From assembly GCA_037893225.1 (NCBI GenBank), contig JAZGUH010000410.1, forward strand, positions 372,001-436,000: a DNA stretch of 64,000 nucleotides, given 5' to 3'. The notes under the pieces were generated by a model, which worked only from the letters and a program-made list of their open reading frames with translations, was not told where the DNA came from and did not search any database. Every line of letters starts with the position of its first letter. Within the stretch, counting starts at the first letter, position 1. Both the position numbers and the translations under genes were made by a program. Positions 1 to 11,226 of the stretch are shown piece by piece. This stretch comes from Hippasteria phrygiana. Taxonomy: Eukaryota; Echinodermata; Asteroidea; Valvatida; Goniasteridae.

Positions 1-207
1 ACGCCTAATAGCTGGTACCCCGCTGTAAGAAAGAAAGATGAATGAATTAATAAATAACACAATAAGATAGTAAATACCCATTTTATTTTAAATATATCAA
101 ACGCTTGCCCTTCCCTCCATTTATTTCATTAAGTTAATCACTCACAAACTACATCAGATTGTCTGTGTTGAAAGGGGGCGTGGAAGTGGGCGGGGCGCGC
201 GGATTGA

Positions 208-232
208 TGATGATGATGATGATGATGATGAT
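208..232. repeat. (GAT)n microsatellite
   Basis: About eight perfect tandem GAT/TGA trinucleotides, directly visible. Confidence 0.9.
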
Positions 233-555
233 AGAGAGGATTATGTAGACTAGTTTCCAGTCCCTATACATTTTCTTCCTTCGATAAAGGGGAAAAACCT
301 GTTTAGGGAGGGGGGAGCTCTCAAAACAGAAACACCACTTTGCATCACGTGATATTAATTTATAACCACCTCTTGCACTTTCTTTGAAAGAATAATCATA
401 AAACCGGCTTTGAAAAGACTAGTAAGTGAATTATTATGTAACATATTTGAAAGATAGAAGAGAAAAGTTTTTACAATGCTTGTTTCTTTCCTTGCTGAAG
501 AATATTTATTTTTGTCACATTGATTCCACCCGAGATTACTTTGCGAAGTCAGCAT

Positions 556-642
556 GATTTGCTCTAGCTTGAAAATTCCAGCTCTAGGCTCATCATGACA
601 TGTCATGAGCCCTGAGCTGGAATTTTCAACCTAGATTTGCTC
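556..642. repeat. Long hairpin / miniature foldback element
   Basis: Two arms of about 36-45 bases face each other with almost no loop. The left arm around TTGAAAATTCCAGCTC pairs with the right arm around GAGCTGGAATTTTCAA, and the centre is the palindrome CATGACATGTCATG. There are a few mismatches and a 2-base bulge. It is either a very short MITE or a hairpin that could fold as RNA. No target duplication was recognised. Confidence 0.7.
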
Positions 643-825
643 CATTTATTTTGATCTAAAAGAAACGGTGTACTATTCGAACTTCATTTATAAATTACCC
701 ACCCACCCACCCACACACGTACTCCGCAATCCACTGAACCCCCACCCATAGCCTCGCCCCCTCCCCCATTAAAAAACTCCCCCAACTGACACTATGAACA
801 TCTAACAAAAGAAAAACGGCGCAAT

Positions 826-872
826 AACAATGAACATCCATTGTTACTTGGCACTAAATCCATTGTTACTTG
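826..872. promoter_or_regulatory. Cluster of ACAAT/ATTGT (SOX-type) sites upstream of putative exon 1
   Basis: Contains AACAATG followed by two copies of TCCATTGTTACTTG 20 bases apart. ATTGT/ACAAT is the core recognised by SOX-family HMG proteins. The cluster lies about 150 bases before the CpG-containing first-exon candidate of gene A. A regulatory role is inferred from motif and position only. Confidence 0.25.
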
Positions 873-1021
873 TTCCATGGAGGAAGAAAACACATTTTCT
901 TAGTTAGCCCATCCACTTTCCGTAAGAAGAGGTTGTCGTAACAATAGAGGGCGCTATATTGTAAACAATTAATACCATTACCAGGTCCGCGAAAACTGAA
1001 AACAAGTGGCGCGGAAGAGAG

Positions 1022-1073
1022 ATGCACACGCGTTTGCGCGATTCAATGTTCGCCAATTTCAGAGGATTTTCTG
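1022..1073 (+). CDS. Gene A putative exon 1 (initiator exon)
   Basis: ATG followed by 17 codons plus one base, ending at an excellent donor (CTG|GTAAGTGAGT), so intron phase 1. The surrounding 930-1075 is richer in CG dinucleotides (GCGCGG, CGCGTTTGCGCG) than its neighbours, as expected of a 5' exon. Residues begin MHTRLRDSMFANF; there is no obvious signal peptide. A second in-frame ATG lies eight codons later. The phase matches the candidate exon at 5253. It could instead be a non-coding first exon, or unrelated. Confidence 0.28.
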
Positions 1074-1202
1074 GTAAGTGAGTTTGTGTTGTCATTGTTG
1101 GCGTAATTGATTCCAAAATTCGATCATTTCATGTGAATTACATTGTGATTACATGCCATGATTAAGTTTTTACATAGCTGTGCAGTGTAGACTTGGAAGC
1201 AG

Positions 1203-1432
1203 GTCAACTCGGACCCAAACCAACTCGGACCCATACCAACTCGGACCCATGCCAACTCGGACCCACGGCCAACTCGGACCCACGGCCAACTCGGACCCAC
1301 TACCAACTCGACCCACGGCCAACTCGGACCCATACCAACTCGGACCCATACCAACTAGGACTCACTACCAACTCGGACACACACCAACTCGGACACATAC
1401 CAACTCGGACCCAACGATAACCAACTCGGACC
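1203..1432. repeat. Minisatellite, unit ~17-19 bp (CCAACTCGGACCCAYR)
   Basis: About 13 units of CCAACTCGGACCCA plus a short variable spacer (TA, TG, CGG, CTA). The unit gives runs of Thr/Asn/Ser/Asp/Pro in two frames, which produce spurious open frames of 75-123 codons. The same unit recurs in opposite orientation at 2950-3195, and one degenerate copy lies near 5470. Confidence 0.92.
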
Positions 1433-2471
1433 CGCAAAGTTTAATCCCTTGGCGTTGGTCGTGTTTGTTGAATGATTGCAGTGACAAACAAATCGTGTCT
1501 AAATTAGAAAGCCTTGCTTGGATGGTTGACAAACAGATACTCGTTAATTAGAACAAACATATATTCCTCTTGCATGCTCTCTCCGGCCGCAAGTGCATTA
1601 AATTTTACTCAAAAATAAAAGGCACAAAGAGGGAACTTATTATGCCAATTGATTCATCATGCAAACCGATTTTCCTTACACCCACGGGCTGCAAAACAAG
1701 ACAGTTACAACTTTCATGCACACGGTTACGTAGAGTATGTGATGAAGCAGTAAACATCTAACATAATTATTTCAGAATACCTACGTTTCTCAATTTTGTT
1801 TGCTTTCTTGTTTCTTATTTTTACACAAGGGAATATATGTAAATTCCAATTCAAAGCTAGTAGGCCCTACAATAAATTCGCGCAAAGAACTTCCAATTTA
1901 ACTTCGTTAAAATATTCCAAATACACATACCTACGAGGCCTCATTTGCAGAAATTTCTTTGTGTAAACTCTACAATCGGAGTTTTATTGGAATCTACAGT
2001 AGTAGCGACATGGAAGTTCAATGGAATTTGCAGTAGAATGTAAAGAGGCTTAAGTGAATAGAAAAATCAGGTATGAATGGAGACATGGATGTTTTGAATT
2101 TCGCTAAAATTGAAATTGAATCAATATGAGCAATTTATGAAATTGCATGAATATGAGAGAGGGACAGCTGGGGCGTTGGTGTTTTCCTTATGTCTGTGTT
2201 AAGGTCAAATAGAAAAGAGTAAGGACACGAGTGAAGTGGCCGCCTGGGCGAAGTGGCAATTGGCTCCACGTTATCCGGTTTGGTGACTGTTGAGCCATGG
2301 AGGAAGGATGGTTGAGCATAAAATAATACCTGAATGTAATTTTTCATAAATTCTTCCTGTTAAAATTATTTTTTTGTCACAGTGGTAATTTGTTAAATAA
2401 AAGTACGCATGTCGGTTGTAATTAGCTATATAGAGTAACTCTAAATGCACAATTTCTCGTCAAGGTTGGGG

Positions 2472-2488
2472 GAGGGGGGGGGGGGGGG
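2472..2488. repeat. Poly-G run
   Basis: Almost uninterrupted G run; a second one lies at about 2654-2670. Both are simple homopolymers flanked by ordinary AT-rich DNA. Confidence 0.8.
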
Positions 2489-2949
2489 AGAAAGCACACA
2501 ACCAACAATTATTGTTAAGCGTTAGTGTACTTGATGCCTCTTTTTGTGTATCCTGGGAAATTTATTAAAAATGTGTGCTGATCCTTGTGTATTCTGGTGC
2601 ATTCTGGTATATGTAAAAGCCAATTACCCTTAAAATGTAATGGGGAAATTATTTGGGGGGGGGGGGGGGGAGAGACACTGCCATAGCCGTCCCCTCCCCA
2701 AAAATATTGGGTTGGGGGCCATGTCCCCCGTCCCACCCCCGAGATCGCCGCCCATGGTCATAACCAAAGTTCACTGAATTGCCGATTGACTTACAAATTT
2801 TACAAGCGCAAAAGCAACTCAGAAAAATAATGCCGTATTTAATTCAGATACAGTAGTTCAGAAACAATGTTTTTTTCATTTCTTTGCGTTTTGGGAATCT
2901 TCACTGCATACGCTCGTCCTATCCAGTATTTATATTATGCCGATTCAAT

Positions 2950-3195
2950 CTTGTTGGGTCCGACTTGGTCATGCTTGGGTCCGAGTTGGTAGTGGGTTCG
3001 AGTTGGTAGTGGGTCCGAGTTGGTAGTGGGTCCGAGTTGGTAGTGGGTCCGAGTTGGTAGTGGGTCCGAGTTGGTAGTGGGTCCGAGTTGATAGTGGGTC
3101 CGAGTTGATAGTGGGTCCGAGTTGGTTGTGGGTCCGAGTTGGTAGTGGGTCCGAGTTGGTATGGGTCCGAGTTGGTTTGGGTCCGAGTTGACTCG
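2950..3195. repeat. Minisatellite in inverted orientation to the 1203 array
   Basis: About 13 units of GGGTCCGAGTTGGTAG, the reverse complement of the array at 1203-1432. Its outermost units (…TTGGTATGGGTCCGAGTTGG…) mirror the first units of the other array, including the spacer order, so the two arrays form a large inverted repeat with a 1.5 kb loop. Confidence 0.9.
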
Positions 3196-3302
3196 AAACC
3201 TGCTGTATACAGTAACAGTATAGTGTATATCAACATGTGTATTGTGTATCTGATCTGAGACTGAGTGAGAGTCCGGCGTTTGTGCAGTGTAAACATAATA
3301 AA

Positions 3303-3690
3303 TCGGGCCCCTGTTTAGTTTTGATCAAATTAGAGTCAAGGGTATTTTTTCTCATTCCAAAATTACTTTTTCAACCTAAAGCAGACTTCTCTTAATTCTA
3401 CTGAGATCTGTTTTTGTAATTTTAAACAGTTTATTGCGGTAGAAAATGCAATTTTCTTACGCACTTTACAATTACAGCAGTTCCAGTTTACCATGGCATG
3501 CGAATCAACGTGGTTCTGCATGTTAACTGTGCATCGCAGTGATCGCCATCATTATTTTTGAGTTGCATTTTGTCGTCTTCATCGTCGCTTTACTTGAAAA
3601 TTTCCCTCAAAAACTAAAACCCTGCCCTTTATCTACGGCATGTTGGTTTGTAATGTCGCTAACTAGTGGGGTATTATAAAATATTTCCCT
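3303..3690. repeat. Dispersed repeat family R1, copy 1
   Basis: Starts GGGCCCCTGTTTAG and runs through AGAGTCAAGGGTATTTTTTC, the stretch around GAAAATGCAATTTTCTTACGC, and ends near TTGGTTTGTAATGTCGC. The same sequence, diverged, occurs reversed at 54218-56212 (split by a younger insertion) and forward at about 56450-56870. It looks like an old non-autonomous DNA transposon. Confidence 0.7.
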
Positions 3691-3954
3691 TTGGTATACC
3701 TCAACTCCGCTGGTGCACATTCACTTCAACTGAGAAAAAAACGATACAACCCACGCAATTAATTACAGTTGTCTAGGCGGCCCTGTATTTTTGCCTTCTG
3801 AACTTTTCAGATCAAGCCTGCCGATTGGTAAAACCGTTAATAGTACAGTCACTGACATTGCGAAAAAGTATTTTTTCACGATTTTTAGCATGCCTTTAAG
3901 TTTTAACAGCGATCAGTAGCTAGGGAGTCAGCTGGATTTTACGTCATCATGTAG

Positions 3955-4060
3955 ATTTTGATTGCGGGCCAATCAGCGATGCGCATTAGCTTTGTAGTGG
4001 CGCTGTGGGCCACTGTACGGGTGAATAGGCAGTGTAAACCCTGTGCCCTATGTTTATTGA
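3955..4060. promoter_or_regulatory. CCAAT-box-containing GC-richer segment
   Basis: GGGCCAATCAGCGATGCGC is a textbook inverted/forward CCAAT (NF-Y) context in a local GC-richer segment. Open frames of about 65 codons exist on both strands here, but neither has splice or start support. It could be a promoter inside or upstream of gene A; no TATA box or start site could be fixed. Confidence 0.2.
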
Positions 4061-4463
4061 AGGAATTATTGTATTTGTCCCATGATGCCACTTTGCTAAA
4101 AGTGCCATTTGTTTGGTTTTCAAACCTTACAGTCTCCTTCACAATTTTTTAATCACTTAGCATTCATTTTTAATGTGAAATGATATTTGAGGGGAGAAAG
4201 GAAAACCCTGTGATAATAACCCACGCAGTTGAATAGATCCATACATGTAGCAAAATAATATGACAGTCTTACAATTTACAATTGTATAATTTATGGGGGT
4301 TGTAATAAATTGATCATTTTAAAGCTACTTTGGCAATCCGCCAAGTCTCCTTTTATGAATTAAACAAAACTTGTACATTGTATCTAAACAAATGTATACA
4401 GCATAGGCCTGTGGAAAGAAATAACATTTTAATTGAATTATTAGACTTATTGTTATTGACACA

Positions 4464-4684
4464 TTAACCCCTTGCGTACGGTTGACACAAATACGTGCAG
4501 ATTGAAAATTGCCACCTGGCCGGTTGACGTCTATACACGTCAATTTCTGCATTTTCAATCCATTATTGGGGTATTGTGTACGGTATGCTTGGCTGCACAA
4601 GCCTCTTGTTTCCGTTTTGCTTGGCTGCACAAGCCAGTCTGGTGCCCCGACGCCCCCATATGAAATCCGGGGTAAAGGGGTTAA
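4464..4684. mobile_element. piggyBac-like MITE, subfamily 1, copy 1
   Basis: Bounded by TTAA…TTAA with ends TTAACCCCTTGCGTACGG and AAGGGGTTAA. TTAA duplication plus CCC-initial ends are the piggyBac superfamily signature. The internal sequence contains a duplicated GCTTGGCTGCACAAGCC, itself a small palindrome. Subfamily 1 (with the copy at 35567) shares TTGACGTCTATAC and CATATGAAATCCG. Confidence 0.8.
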
Positions 4685-5252
4685 AATGTATCTATTTTTG
4701 TTGTCGGAAGTATTGTTTGTTTTCTGTTGAATGGGCCATTTTCAGCCAAACAAATTGAAAAATCACCTAAATGAGACAATAATAATGCTCAGACAGCCAT
4801 TCATGTACTGTAGGTGCTACGGCATAGGCAATTCAAAAAGATTACAAATATTTGTAAGGGCACAGGTTTTTCCCTTTAATGCAATAACATTGTGTACAAT
4901 GCCTGTCTGTGATAACGCAGTACCGGACAAGTCCCTTTAATGTATCACTGTAACCAGGGAATTTACGCTTTTTATAAACAAGGTTTAAATAAGCAAGTCT
5001 CAAAATAGTCCCTTTCTGTACCATATTGGGGAACGATGTGTGCTTTTTAATCAGAGGTTTAGGTTGAAATAATTGATTATTGTCTTTTATTGATTCGTTT
5101 GGGCTATTTTTAGGGGTAAATTGTATTATCGGTTGATTGTACATGTAGTTGAAAGTTAGGACCATTTTATTGCGGAGCGATATGTTTACTCTGCGTGAGT
5201 TCGTTGGTTGTCAGAACTCTCGCTCTCTTACTTTCTGCTGCTGTTGGGTTAG

Positions 5253-5307
5253 GAAATGTGATGGTTGCTGACCAATTTGCATCGCAAATTACGCATTTTG
5301 GAGGATT
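5253..5307 (+). CDS. Gene A putative exon 2
   Basis: Preceded by a strong pyrimidine tract and acceptor (TTTCTGCTGCTGTTGGGTTAG|). Two bases complete a codon (phase-1 intron), then 17 codons (NVMVADQFASQITHFGG) and two bases before a mediocre donor (ATT|GTAGGT), phase 2. The other two frames contain stops. Phases fit exon 1 (phase 1) and the exon ending at 7123 (phase 2). Short length and weak donor keep this tentative. Confidence 0.25.
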
Positions 5308-6851
5308 GTAGGTGTCCTGTCCGGATACTGATATTAAGTTTATTGTTTATAGCTTCAGATAAAGTGCATAAAGGCTGAAAGATTCAAGCATTTGGGACCC
5401 CAAAAAGTGTATTTAGTTGGCTTGATTAGTGAACGTAAACAAACGTTACAGAGTGTGCATATTGCATAGGCAACCAACTCGTACCCATGTTTATTGCAGT
5501 ACCATAGGTGGCTGGGAGTGAGAGCACGCTGGCTTGGGAGTTTTTCTCTGTTACTACTACAGTACAGCTCTGTGTTTTATTGGACTATACTGATTCACTA
5601 CCACTACTTACGGTGATGTCACAAGATCAACAAGGCAATCAAATAAATGGGCTATAATTTGATCAACTACATTGTATTATCTGAGGCTGTTGGAGTTATT
5701 TGGAGTGGCACACGCCCTCACCCCTAGGTGGAGTTCAAACCCCCCTCCTTGGCAGGAGCTGACCTGCCCCTGTTCCATGACATTAATAAAGACTATTTAA
5801 GTTTCCACCTAATATCATTTTAACTTTTTTGCAGATCTACATGTACATGTATGCCAAAATTATTTTGAATCCCTCTATAGATTGTTTTCCTGTTTGCCAA
5901 TGGGACTGAAATATAAAGTTATGTCAAGATAATTTATGCGATTCTATGAAATGCAATAAAAGTGTTATCCTGCTCCACAAAATTTCCAATAAATAGGTCT
6001 GCCCCCCTCCCCCCTCCAAACAAACAAAAATCATTAAATTTTCTGTTGACGAGTCCAATTTGAGTCTTTTCACTTCATGCTCTTGTGAAAATATTTTTGC
6101 TCAGAACCAATGTATTTGCATAGGGAAGAAAAAAAATCAATATTTAATCTATTATCTATTTCCTTTCCAAGTGGGAGATTTGAAGTCTGGTCACGGTTTT
6201 TGATAACAGACTCTGAGAATGCTGGAATTATTATCAGGTGTAATGTGTTTACTTAAATAAGCATCAAGATTGTGCCATTAATATAGGGTTGTTTTGACAA
6301 GTGTGCATGGATTCGGGAATTGAAAGGAACGATTGTGCTTGTATTTGGTTTATTGATCCATAACTTGAAAGGCCTGGCCTCACGCAGGGTTTACAAAATG
6401 ATCATTAAAGTATGATTAAATGTGCTTCAAATATTACCAGTAAGAGATTGCAGTTGATAAATATCAGTTCAAAATGCAACTGCCTGTCACTTATTTTTTT
6501 CTCAAAGATTTAACAAATTTTAGAGGTTTGTAGCATTTGATAGTTTATGGAACGTTCATATTTAGTGATTAGGACGTGGAAATTATAGGTTGGTACATGT
6601 ACCTGTATTGTGAAGAATTTCCATTAACAATATTTTTCTTTGGTCTAGCAAAGTTGAACTTTGAAAAGGATGGTCAGTCTATTGTCCTATACAATCAACC
6701 ACTAAACTATACATTTATTTGCTGAATTAGAAATCGGGACATTTGTCATTAAATTTAGATGTATTATTCTCAGGAAATCCATCACATCCATGAATACCCT
6801 AGAGCCATGGTCCATGGCAGACAAACACTGCTGCATCCATCATTTTTTCAG

Positions 6852-7123
6852 GGACTTCTATGTTGTGTGCATGTCTCGTTGTCTCCTTTATAGATCTTCT
6901 TACTATAATCCAGGGGGTCGTTTGTTCTGTGTCCGCTGCGGAAATTTTACGGTTGGGAGTGCCAGCAGGGACATTATGAGGCATGAGAGAGGAAGGTGTT
7001 GGGAGTGTGGTGACCCATTTTATAAGCTCCAGGTGTTTGTTCTCTTGCTTTGGAGGTTGAAGCCAGTGATGTGCATCAGTAACCATGACAACGCATTATC
7101 GGTCTTTGTTGCGTCACCTGCAG
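6852..7123 (+). CDS. Gene A exon 3: zinc-ribbon-like Cys4 segment
   Basis: An open frame of about 90 codons with strong acceptors at 6851 (CATTTTTTCAG|) or, for a shorter version, 6893 (CTCCTTTATAG|). Both are phase 2. It ends at a good donor (GCAG|GTGAAT), phase 1. The encoded segment has CVRC then CWEC, i.e. C-x2-C-x19-C-x2-C, with a His three residues before an Arg-rich stretch, which suggests a structural zinc site. A hydrophobic patch (VFVLLLW) follows. The frame remains open upstream to an ATG at 6790, so this could also be the initiator exon. I do not recognise the family. Of gene A's exons this is the best supported, by length and sense. Confidence 0.5.
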
Positions 7124-7679
7124 GTGAATGATTGAGGCAGAATTAGATTTGAGGATTGCTGCATGTTAGGATCCTGAAGTGATGCATTGGAAGAGGGAAA
7201 GTTGAGTTAAAATGACCAAGGGCAAACAAATCACAGCTTTATTGCTCAATATTTCAGCTTTTTTATTTCTTATCTTCTGAGTTGAAACCATCTTTGTGAG
7301 GCATGTGTGCACAGGGTATCAGTGGATAGAACAGAAGAGATGGTCTTATTACACTGTACATTGTACAAGTATGAATTTTTGATTGCCGTAATTAAATCTT
7401 CAACTTGGGGACTTACAAAGATCTTAAGGAGTTTGTTGTAGATGTTGCCTGTAGAATCCTTCATCATTATTTAATTTCATTTCTTAATAACTGACTTCTG
7501 CCAACATTTCTCATCCTGTTAAAATCACTGTCCAAAAACAAAGATGTTAACAAATGCTTGTACAGGTACAATGTACAGTGTATCTTGAGTACAACCAAAA
7601 CTCCAAACTACTCCGTATAATTTGGGAAAGGTAATTGTATGGAACAAGATTGTTGCATCTTTGGATTTCTTTCTCACAG

Positions 7680-7780
7680 GGGAGCTAGATCATGACTACT
7701 TGATTCACTGCGTCCTTGCCCACTCACATCCCTCTCCCATCACAGCATTTACAGAGAGAAAGTGTAGACGCTATGCAAAC
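7680..7780 (+). CDS. Gene A exon 4
   Basis: Near-perfect acceptor (GGATTTCTTTCTCACAG|) and good donor (AAC|GTGAGC). Only one frame is open, phase 1 in and phase 0 out, and it matches the phase-1 end of exon 3. It encodes 33 residues (ELDHDYLIHCVLAHSHPSP then …TERKCRRYAN), with several His and Cys residues. Function is not recognised. Confidence 0.5.
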
Positions 7781-8270
7781 GTGAGCTGTGGAGCTTGAGG
7801 CTCACGAAGCAATTACGTGTACAGCTGTCCTGGGAGGCACGTCATGCAGTCATGCAATTAATTGGCTTGTTTTGACATGTTGTTGAATTCAAGTCTGATT
7901 GTTCTGGTGTAGAGTGGCAAAGCAGATGATGGACTGATATACAGATGTACATTGTATTTGTTTCTGCACCTGATGCGAAACAGTTGATAATTGTTCACTT
8001 TAGATAGGCCTTATTGAATCAATTTTCTGAAGCCAAATTTCATTTTGTACACGTGCATATTCAAATACATGTATTCACAACCATGCATGGATAAATCCCT
8101 ATACATCTATGTGTTTGTTCTTTAGCCTCTAAATAACATTTGTCCAAACAAAACATAATTTTTAATCAGAATAAAGTCATCAAGGTTCTTTCTGCTTGAG
8201 CCGACCTCAGTTTTTCATTAAGCAAAAACAATGTGTTGGACACCATCGTCAAGTTGTATTTCACATTCAG

Positions 8271-8318
8271 ATTGAGAACATTCTCGTGTTATACAAGCTA
8301 CCCGTCTGTACAGTTTAA
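8271..8318 (+). CDS. Alternative terminal exon candidate after gene A exon 4
   Basis: Strong acceptor (GTTGTATTTCACATTCAG|) followed in phase 0 by 15 codons (IENILVLYKLPVCTV) and a stop. The phase fits exon 4, so it could be an alternative last exon, but a frame this short is often open by chance. Confidence 0.2.
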   Translation: MENILVLYKLPVCTV

Positions 8319-8888
8319 AATGCATTTCCAGTGTTGTAGTTTGTTATACAAAATGTTTAACTGCAAGGAGTATCGTCATATCTGTCGGGGAATACCAATG
8401 AACATTTTAGAGGGTGAGAAAAGAGCCCACAATTTTTGATTCCAAGTTCAGAGATATCATGAATATCTGCACAAAATATGAAAATATTCACTTGAATTGG
8501 TCATATCATCTTGATGGATTGACTGTCCGTGCTGCTATGAGATGCCACTCATCATACCAGTGCACCCCAATGAACCTGCACTAGTTTTATGAGTCACATG
8601 TAATTTATAGTCAGCATGCAAGTGCATCTGCGTCCTGGCTGTAACCGGTAACAGTGTTGTCAGGAAGTATTTTGTTGTTGGGCAAATAGGAAACCATTAA
8701 TTAGGACTTTTTTTGTCTCCACAATACGGTTTCCCTATGCAAACATCTACCACACATCGGACATTATCATGATTGGCATATCTAGAAGAGTTTAATGGCT
8801 GCTTTTTTAACCAACAACCCTTGACTAAATTTCAGTTGGGCAATTATGGCCATAGAACCTAGCAGTTTGTATAAAGGCAGCTTTATGT

Positions 8889-8987
8889 ATGACAGAAGAT
8901 GTAGTGTTGAAACTCACACGAGGATCTCCCTTTCCTGACATCGATGTACTTTATGAGAGGCTGTCAGCAAAATACAACAGGATCTAA
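8889..8987 (+). CDS. Short coding-like ORF in gene A intron
   Basis: ATG plus 31 sense codons and a stop. Composition is protein-like (MTEDVVLKLTRG, PDIDVLYERLSAKYNR) and unlike the TACATGTA-rich intron around it. The frame is open upstream to about 8840, but no convincing acceptor was seen. It may be an alternative exon of gene A or a small ORF; function unknown. Confidence 0.25.
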   Translation: MTEDVVLKLTRGSPFPDIDVLYERLSAKYNRI

Positions 8988-9044
8988 ACCCACAATTTCC
9001 AGTGTATGCCAGTACACCGAGTACAGGCATCTTGAACAACTCGC

Positions 9045-9110
9045 CTAATAATAAACCTGCTTAGTAACAGTACATGTATGTATGTATTATGTATGTAGCA
9101 GACGGTATTA
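9045..9110. repeat. GTAT-rich microsatellite
   Basis: Imperfect TATG/GTAT repeats with ACATGTATGTATGTA. A related CATA repeat lies at 9815-9845. Confidence 0.6.
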
Positions 9111-9453
9111 AACACAGTCAATGACACATTGATTGGATTAAATTAAATAAGGATTAAAACTTACCCTGGCCTCATTTAATAAAATTGCTAACATCACATG
9201 TAAGTCACGAAATACAGTAGAACCCAGGTAGTGTGATGTGCCAGAAATGGCTTAATTGTTTGATCTTGGTGGTAAAAAACTACCTCATCTGAAGTTTCAG
9301 TCTTGTTAAAAGGGTCTAAGGTTACTTCTCTGTGTAAGAGTAGCTCTTCAATTAAGCATGAGGCTGCCATATCTTTACCAAATGCTGGCGATGAGAGAAT
9401 TTCAGTGATTAATTGCTTCTAATGTGCGCTATAAATGAAACATTGCTTTGCAG

Positions 9454-9567
9454 GCAGGTAGAGTCACTTCATTTGGAGGTCAAAGTCCTTGTGAGAAGAG
9501 GGAGGAGAAGGGTTCAAACTCTCCAACTTGGTCCAAGAAAAGAGGAGGTTCTATTAAGCCGCTGTGA
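9454..9567 (+). CDS. Gene A terminal exon (basic, Gly/Ser-rich C-terminus)
   Basis: Acceptor TTGCTTTGCAG| is followed in phase 0 by 37 codons and a TGA. The phase equals that of exon 4. The product is hydrophilic and basic (AGRVTSFGGQSPCEKREEKG … WSKKRGGSIKPL), typical of a protein tail. A second frame is also open across the acceptor (66 codons from 9413) but reads less like protein. Together exons 1-5 would give roughly 190-200 residues. Confidence 0.45.
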   Translation, partial: AGRVTSFGGQSPCEKREEKGSNSPTWSKKRGGSIKPL

Positions 9568-10048
9568 TTTATTATGCATGGATGCATGCATCCACTTAAA
9601 CTTCTCAAGTTGATGCATTTATGCACTTTACCTTGTTCTGTCATGTTGTCTGTGTTTTCTTTCTGCATTAGTCATATTTGGTTTAATTTTTTAATCCCTT
9701 TTAATACTTATCCGTTCTGGTCATGTACCAGAAATTTTCAGTAGTCTGTTGTTAGTGCCGGATCATCAAGAATGTGTGGACTGATCACAGTCATAAAACC
9801 AAAGAGACAGCGTACATGTACATACATACATACATACATACAATGTACCACATATACTCGGTATGTTTTTGATGTCTGAGAGTAATATTTCCATATGGTT
9901 TTCCATTCGAGAGAAAATACACAAACTGCAATCCACTAAACATGCATTTTTGTTCCATTCCTGGGTGGGTGGCACAGTGTGCACAGATCTCCCAACTTAT
10001 TGCATGCTTGGATATACACAAATATTCTGGTGAAGTACAGGTACAAGT

Positions 10049-11226
10049 GGGTTATTCCATGAAATTGAGACACACACACATTTTGGCATTCTTTGATTAT
10101 GTAATTGTTTTTCTTGTTTAAACTAAACTGACTTTAATGGTGATTATGGTATGAACTTGAAGAGTAAAAGGAAGGCTTTCGAATGATACAAAACATGAGG
10201 GCATTATTTGAGATATATTTATGTTTTGTCACCAAGTGTGATGGTGTCCCGGGCTAAATTATGGCGTAATTTTGTGACATAAAAACTTACAAAATACAAA
10301 TAGGGTTCAGAGGTTAAAAAAATTAAGTATTTTATTTTCTTTTACATGAGCAGTTAGCAAAAACTGCATGTAACTTAACAACAAATCATATTTTCAGTAT
10401 GTCTTACATCTTTTCTGTTATATGGCTAACAAATCTGTGGTTAGAGAGGTAACGGATGGTGTCCCACTCTGTTAAATTTTGTTACATCCTGCTTGCATGT
10501 CTAGCTTTCTTACTTTTCATCAAATGAAGTCTGAATTAAATTTCTTTTCTTTTGTGTGATTACCGTTTTAATAAAATTAACTTGTAGAGTCAATATATTG
10601 GACTGCCTTTACAAAATTAGGGCAAAATGGACTCGGATGTAACGGTGGTGTCCCACGTTACATCCTAGCAATTTTGGGAATTTTCTTCCATAATTTATCT
10701 GTAAGCAGTATGTGAAATGTCCATGCAACATGATAACAAAGACTTGGAGTACCTCTTTTTAAAAACATAAAAAAGACCCCCTAAATTGGTGTCATGTGTT
10801 AGTTTTCCACCCTTGATGGAGCGGTGTCCCATGTTACATCCTTGCAGGCTTGCCAAATCAATTATTACATCAAATGTTTTAGCCAACTCTATTTGATGGG
10901 TATGTAAAAGGATAACATTTTCTAACTACCACATACAGATTTGGATGCTTTAACATGATTATTTATGAATTATGAGCAACATAAACTAAGATGTAACAGG
11001 GACACCGTGTCCCTTGTTACATCGTTGATTTATCCATAGTAAGTCTATGGGAGTTCATGTGAAACTCAAGAGAGAGGACCCTAAACTAAATATTATGTCA
11101 CAATGAATCTAACCTATGATGAAATAATTGTATAGAATTACATGTGGTGTAACAAATTTATTTCACACCAATTTAAAAATTTTACCAATATGTCACACAT
11201 TGTGTCTCAACTTCATGGAATGACCC
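10049..11226. mobile_element. Non-autonomous DNA transposon, 1.18 kb, with internal GTAAC/GTTAC hairpins
   Basis: Ends are inverted: GGGTTATTCCATGAAATTGAG at the left and its near-perfect complement (CTTCATGGAATGACCC) at the right, flanked by AAGT on both sides. Inside, motifs GTGTCCC…GTTACATCC recur about every 180 bases (near 10445, 10640, 10815, 10995), several as small hairpins. No protein frame was found. Superfamily not assigned. Confidence 0.7.

Noticed and set aside
1180..1551. Open frames of 123 and 75 codons (+) and 76 (-)
   Set aside because: They are translations of the CCAACTCGGACCCA minisatellite; the same happens at 2919-3296.
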